From contig MAXM01000125.1 of the NCBI GenBank assembly GCA_001751015.1, positions 1 through 8,241 on the forward strand: a stretch of DNA of 8,241 nt, given 5' to 3'. The DNA comes from Desulfobacterales bacterium C00003106. Its GTDB lineage: Bacteria; Desulfobacterota; Desulfobacteria; Desulfobacterales; C00003106. Below the pieces are notes generated by a model. It had not been told where the DNA came from. It saw nothing but the letters and a program-made list of their open reading frames with translations, and searched no databases. Position numbers and translations under genes: made by a program. The stretch's first letter is position 1; the number at the start of each line of letters is the position of its first letter. Positions 6,016 through 8,241 of this stretch are shown here, piece by piece.

Positions 6016-6058
6016 GGTTCACATTATCGGTGAACCCTGAACCTTTGAACCCGTGAAC
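6016..6058. repeat. Hairpin and TGAAC iterations at the right end of the element
   Basis: GGTTCAC (6016-6022) and GTGAACC (6030-6036) form a 7-bp stem with a 7-base loop. TGAAC then recurs at 6031, 6038, 6046 and 6054 with spacings of 7, 8 and 8. These iterations run into the right inverted repeat. They could be expanded subterminal repeats of the element. Confidence 0.55.
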
Positions 6059-6064
6059 GGTTAC

Positions 6065-6075
6065 AGATAAGTGTA
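6065..6075 (+). repeat. Right copy of the direct repeat flanking the element
   Basis: AGATAAGTGTA here duplicates 5833-5843. The strictly flanking portion is GATAAG at 6066-6071. It lies about 40 bases upstream of the gmhA start, so the insertion is in or next to the gmhA leader. Confidence 0.65.
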
Positions 6076-6114
6076 TTAGTTACCTGATTTTTAATGAGAA
6101 AGGTTATTGCGAAA

Positions 6115-6684
6115 ATGAAGGATGTGATATTAGAGATCTTCAGAGAGAGTAGTCGCATTAAAGAGAGATTTGCACAAGAGAACGCAGATGGGATGCTGGA
6201 GGTTTCACACAGACTGGCCGCTTGTTTTGATGCCGGAAACAAGATTCTCCTTTTTGGAAATGGCGGGAGCGCTGCCGATGCCCAGCATATTGCAGCGGAA
6301 TTTGTGAACAGATTCCGGATAGAACGCCCCCCGCTTGCCGCAGTGGCGTTGACCACAGACACCTCTATCCTGACAAGCATAGGGAATGATTACTCATTTG
6401 ACAATATCTTCTCCAAGCAGATAAGGGCGATCGGCAAAAAGGGGGATACGGCTCTTGGTATCAGTACGAGTGGAAACTCGCCGAATGTGATAGAGGCGAT
6501 GGAGGCGGCCCGGGACACAGGAATCTATACAGTGGGCCTGACAGGATGTGGAGGAGGAAAAATGAAGGCATGCTCGGATGCGGTCTTTGTGGTTGACTCA
6601 ACTGTCACGGCCCGCATTCAGGAGACCCATATTACCTTCGGGCATGTGCTGTGCGATCTGGTCGACAGGATACTTTTTTCGTAG
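6115..6684 (+). CDS. gmhA: Phosphoheptose isomerase (SIS domain)
   Basis: This encodes 189 residues from the ATG at 6115. GmhA converts sedoheptulose-7-phosphate to D-glycero-D-manno-heptose-7-phosphate, the first step toward the ADP-heptose of the LPS inner core; it acts in the cytoplasm as a tetramer. The single SIS domain is visible as ILLFGNGGSAADAQHIAAEF (about 44-63), ALTTDTSILTSIGNDY (78-93), ALGISTSGNSPNVIEAM (113-129) and IQETHITFGHVLCDLVD (168-184). The Glu of AAEF and the first His of QETHITFGH correspond to the family's catalytic acid/base residues. An ATG seven codons earlier (6094) is in frame but has no ribosome-binding site. AGAAAGG (6097-6103) lies 11 bases before 6115, so the later start is preferred with moderate certainty. 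No other heptose gene is in view. Confidence 0.93.
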   Translation: MKDVILEIFRESSRIKERFAQENADGMLEVSHRLAACFDAGNKILLFGNGGSAADAQHIAAEFVNRFRIERPPLAAVALTTDTSILTSIGNDYSFDNIFSKQIRAIGKKGDTALGISTSGNSPNVIEAMEAARDTGIYTVGLTGCGGGKMKACSDAVFVVDSTVTARIQETHITFGHVLCDLVDRILFS

Positions 6685-6700
6685 CATTTGCCACTCGACC

Positions 6701-6705
6701 GGGAG
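6701..6705 (+). promoter_or_regulatory. Ribosome-binding site fixing the start of the deoxyhypusine-synthase-like gene
   Basis: GGGAG lies seven bases before the ATG at 6713. The open frame extends 45 codons further upstream into gmhA, but that stretch (MRSLWLTQLSRPAF...) is gmhA read out of frame. This site therefore decides the start. Confidence 0.8.
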
Positions 6706-6712
6706 ATCAGAT

Positions 6713-7672
6713 ATGACTAAGGCCTTTGCACCGATAGACGTTGGCCGGATCAAGACATATTCACTTAAAGGCCGCAAGAGCAAGGTCGATCGTTCTGATT
6801 TTGCAAGGATGTGGGAGCCGGGCGGGTCCTTCAGGTCTTTTTTGGATCGGCTTCCGGGGATTCTCGCAGCCGCGGACTTCAAGGCAGTGGTTTCGGCCAT
6901 TGTCAGAGCGCACGGGGAGAACAAGACAGTTGTGCTTGCGATGGGCGCCCACGTCATGAAAGTCGGGCTTAATCCTGTGGTGATTGACCTGATGCGCAGA
7001 GGGATAATCTCCGCCATAGCATTGAACGGCGCAGGGATCATCCATGACACGGAACTTGCCATGGTGGGAAGGACATCTGAAGACGTAGCCGAGGGACTTG
7101 CCGACGGCGCGTTCGGTATGGCGCAGGAGACCTCGGGTTTTCTGAACAAGGCGATAACTTCTGCGGATGACAAAGGATACGGACTTGGGGAGGCCGTGGG
7201 AAGATCGTTGACGGATGCGGGTTTTCCGTACAATGAAGAGAGCGTTCTGGCCGCCGGGATCAAATACGGCGTGCCCGTGACTGTTCATGCGGCGATAGGC
7301 ACCGACATCATCCATATTCATCCTGATTTTGATGCAGGGATGATGGGCGCTGCGAGCCACAGGGATTTCAGGCTTTTTGCCTCTGTTGTAGCCTCTCTCG
7401 AGGGCGGTGTCTATATGAATGTGGGATCTGCGGTAGTCCTGCCGGAGGTCTTTCTGAAGGCGGTCACCCTTGTGAGGAATCTAGGACACAGAGTCGAAAG
7501 ATTCACTGCTGTTAATATGGATTTTATCCGGCAGTACAGATCCATAACCAATGTTGTTCAGCGGCCGACTTCATCGGGCGGAAAGGGTTACAACTTGACC
7601 GGGCACCACGAGATCATGTTCCCTCTCCTGGCTGCGGCAGTGATAGAGAGGATCGAGGAATTGAGGAATTGA
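6713..7672 (+). CDS. Deoxyhypusine synthase-like protein
   Basis: This encodes 319 residues, a length near that of archaeal and eukaryotic deoxyhypusine synthases (roughly 310-370), which use NAD and spermidine to modify a lysine of eIF5A/aIF5A. Similar segments are VVLAMGAHVMKVGLNPVVID (73-92) and ALNGAGIIHDTELAM (103-117), in place of the eukaryotic nucleotide-binding TTAGGVEED-type stretch. Others are ESVLAAGIKYGVPVTVHAA (176-194), TDIIHIHPDF (197-206), and EIMFPLLAAAVIERIEE (300-316) at the C-terminus. RPTSSGGKG (284-292) may correspond to the RPDEAVSWGK block that carries the catalytic lysine, making K291 the candidate. Bacteria lack eIF5A, so a true hypusine role is unlikely; homospermidine-synthase-like or other NAD chemistry is possible. 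The gene starts 28 bases after gmhA and is probably co-transcribed. The substrate is unknown. Confidence 0.82.
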   Translation: MTKAFAPIDVGRIKTYSLKGRKSKVDRSDFARMWEPGGSFRSFLDRLPGILAAADFKAVVSAIVRAHGENKTVVLAMGAHVMKVGLNPVVIDLMRRGIISAIALNGAGIIHDTELAMVGRTSEDVAEGLADGAFGMAQETSGFLNKAITSADDKGYGLGEAVGRSLTDAGFPYNEESVLAAGIKYGVPVTVHAAIGTDIIHIHPDFDAGMMGAASHRDFRLFASVVASLEGGVYMNVGSAVVLPEVFLKAVTLVRNLGHRVERFTAVNMDFIRQYRSITNVVQRPTSSGGKGYNLTGHHEIMFPLLAAAVIERIEELRN

Positions 7673-7686
7673 AGAATTTGGGGATT
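7655..7686 (+). repeat. Octamer tandem repeat spanning a stop codon
   Basis: GAGGAATT (7655-7662), GAGGAATT (7663-7670), GAAGAATT (7671-7678) and the diverged TGGGGATT (7679-7686) follow each other with an 8-base period. The deoxyhypusine-synthase-like stop (TGA, 7670-7672) lies across the second and third units. The array ends at the GGAGG ribosome-binding site of the next gene. Confidence 0.6.
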
Positions 7687-7700
7687 GGAGGTTATCTGTT

Positions 7701-7916
7701 ATGCCTATATATGAGTTTCATTGCATGAAGTGTAATAAGGATTTTGAGCTGCTTGTTATGAGCAAAGATGAGGTTATGTGTCCTGCGTGTAATGGCAGGG
7801 ACGTGAAAAGGCTTCTTTCAGGGTTTTCTTCAAAGAGCGATGGTCAATTCACGAGTTCGCAGGGGTCAAGCTGCAGTACGTGCAGTGCAACGAGTTGTGC
7901 CACGTGCGGCCAATAA
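7701..7916 (+). CDS. FmdB-family zinc ribbon protein
   Basis: This encodes a 71-residue small protein. MPIYEFHCMKCNKDFELLV is the classic FmdB/CxxC regulatory-type start. C8-x2-C11 and C27-x2-C30 can form a zinc ribbon over residues 1-42. A Ser/Gly-rich linker leads to a second cysteine cluster at the C-terminus, C58-x2-C61 and C66-x2-C69. Members are called putative regulatory proteins after the FmdB gene of methylotrophs, but the biochemical role is not established. GGAGG (7687-7691), nine bases upstream, supports the start. It lies between the deoxyhypusine-synthase-like gene and hemC and is probably in the same transcript. Confidence 0.9.
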   Translation: MPIYEFHCMKCNKDFELLVMSKDEVMCPACNGRDVKRLLSGFSSKSDGQFTSSQGSSCSTCSATSCATCGQ

Positions 7917-7984
7917 TCGTGACCATCCGGAAACGGAATAATGATGGGACGGTTACAGTAGTCAAAGGTTTGTGAGGCAACTGT

Positions 7985-8241
7985 ATGTCGGAATTGATTA
8001 AGATCGGAACACGCGGGAGCGCCCTGGCGCTCTGGCAGACGGAATGGGTTAGAGGTCGTCTTCTTGCCGGGAATCGGGATCTTGACATAGAGATAGTAAA
8101 AATAAAGACCAAAGGCGACAAGATCCTTGATGTTCCGCTTGCAGCGGTTGGAGGAAAAGGACTCTTTGTCAAGGAGATAGAAGAGGCTCTTCTTGACGGC
8201 GGAATCGACCTTGCAGTACACAGCATGAAAGACATGCCCGC
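7985..8241 (+). CDS. hemC: Porphobilinogen deaminase (hydroxymethylbilane synthase), 5' part
   Basis: The first 85 codons are present before the window ends; the family has about 300-320 residues. HemC joins four porphobilinogen units into hydroxymethylbilane in cytoplasmic tetrapyrrole synthesis, which supplies heme, siroheme and corrinoids. Visible hallmarks are IKIGTRGSALALWQTEWV (5-22), VKIKTKGDKILDVPLAAVGG (38-57), KGLFVKEIEEALLDGGID (58-75) and LAVHSMKDMP (76-85). The last segment contains the catalytic Asp (D83 here) that binds the growing pyrrole chain. The start is supported by GAGG (7974-7977), seven bases before the ATG. The dipyrromethane-anchoring Cys domain lies outside the window. 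Confidence 0.96.
   Translation, partial: MSELIKIGTRGSALALWQTEWVRGRLLAGNRDLDIEIVKIKTKGDKILDVPLAAVGGKGLFVKEIEEALLDGGIDLAVHSMKDMP

Larger units (their letters stand above)
5840..6065 (-). mobile_element. Degenerate 226-bp S23/IVS-type element with terminal inverted repeats
   Basis: The left end, TGTAACTGTTCACGGG (5840-5855), and the right end, CCCGTGAACGGTTACA (6050-6065), are inverted repeats matching at 15 of 16 positions. The next inner parts (CTCAGGGTT on the left, AACCCTGAAC on the right) also correspond after a small offset. A direct repeat, GATAAG (or AGATAAGTGTA with overlap), flanks the element as a target-site duplication would. The interior holds the two ends of a deleted four-helix-bundle gene on the minus strand. 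No transposase is encoded. It sits between selA and gmhA and touches neither. The structure is seen directly; membership in the S23/intervening-sequence family is recognised from the encoded peptides and is not verified. Confidence 0.65.

Noticed and set aside
6031..6058. CRISPR-like array of TGAAC iterations
   Set aside because: Units are 7-8 bases with no spacers. They are subterminal repeats of the element.
6578..6712. N-terminal extension of the deoxyhypusine-synthase-like protein
   Set aside because: It overlaps gmhA in another frame. A well-placed GGGAG before the ATG at 6713 fixes the start.
6598..7360. Long minus-strand frames opposite the deoxyhypusine-synthase-like gene
   Set aside because: They are shadows of a gene with good start signals and family motifs on the plus strand.

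Overview
The window looks like a piece of chromosome from a Gram-negative, probably anaerobic deltaproteobacterium (Desulfobacterota type). Three things suggest this. gmhA (LPS core heptose) implies an outer membrane. selA implies selenoprotein synthesis. The partial gene at the left edge starts with MMGKKPAYEELEQRIKEL, an opening I associate with PAS/sensor kinases of that phylum. The taxonomic call is inference from gene content; no rRNA is present.

Layout. Bases 1-56 (minus) are the first codons of a probable sensor kinase. Bases 57-538 hold no gene, only weak promoter candidates and a hairpin. Bases 539-2246 (plus) encode a two-CBS-domain protein followed by a CPA2-type cation/proton antiporter homologue. 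Facing them on the minus strand are mtnA (methylthioribose-1-phosphate isomerase) and a translationally coupled class I SAM methyltransferase (2287-3953). The methyltransferase stop codon sits in the loop of a strong 16-bp hairpin. A 400-base gene-free stretch (3954-4353) full of short repeats separates mtnA from the divergent selA (4354-5799). After selA comes a 226-bp degenerate mobile element (5840-6065) with terminal inverted repeats, a flanking direct repeat and a deleted four-helix-bundle (S23/IVS-type) gene. Then follow, on the plus strand, gmhA, a deoxyhypusine-synthase-like gene, an FmdB-type zinc ribbon gene and the start of hemC, which runs off the right edge.

How the genes fit together. 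The CBS protein and antiporter may form a nucleotide-sensing ion-transport pair. mtnA and the methyltransferase are one transcription unit in SAM/methylthio metabolism. selA makes selenocysteinyl-tRNA but has no selB next to it. gmhA through hemC are closely spaced and co-directional, and may be co-transcribed, though their functions differ.

The most notable points are: (1) the remnant S23-type element with intact-looking ends; (2) a REP-like palindrome family with the core GTTATTTCGTCCC, one copy of which forms the 3' end of the methyltransferase gene; (3) the antiporter lacking the canonical second transport aspartate; and (4) a bacterial deoxyhypusine-synthase-like protein that keeps a lysine in an RP...GK context. 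I saw no CRISPR array, tRNA, rRNA or complete insertion sequence. All family assignments rest on reading motifs, not on database searches.
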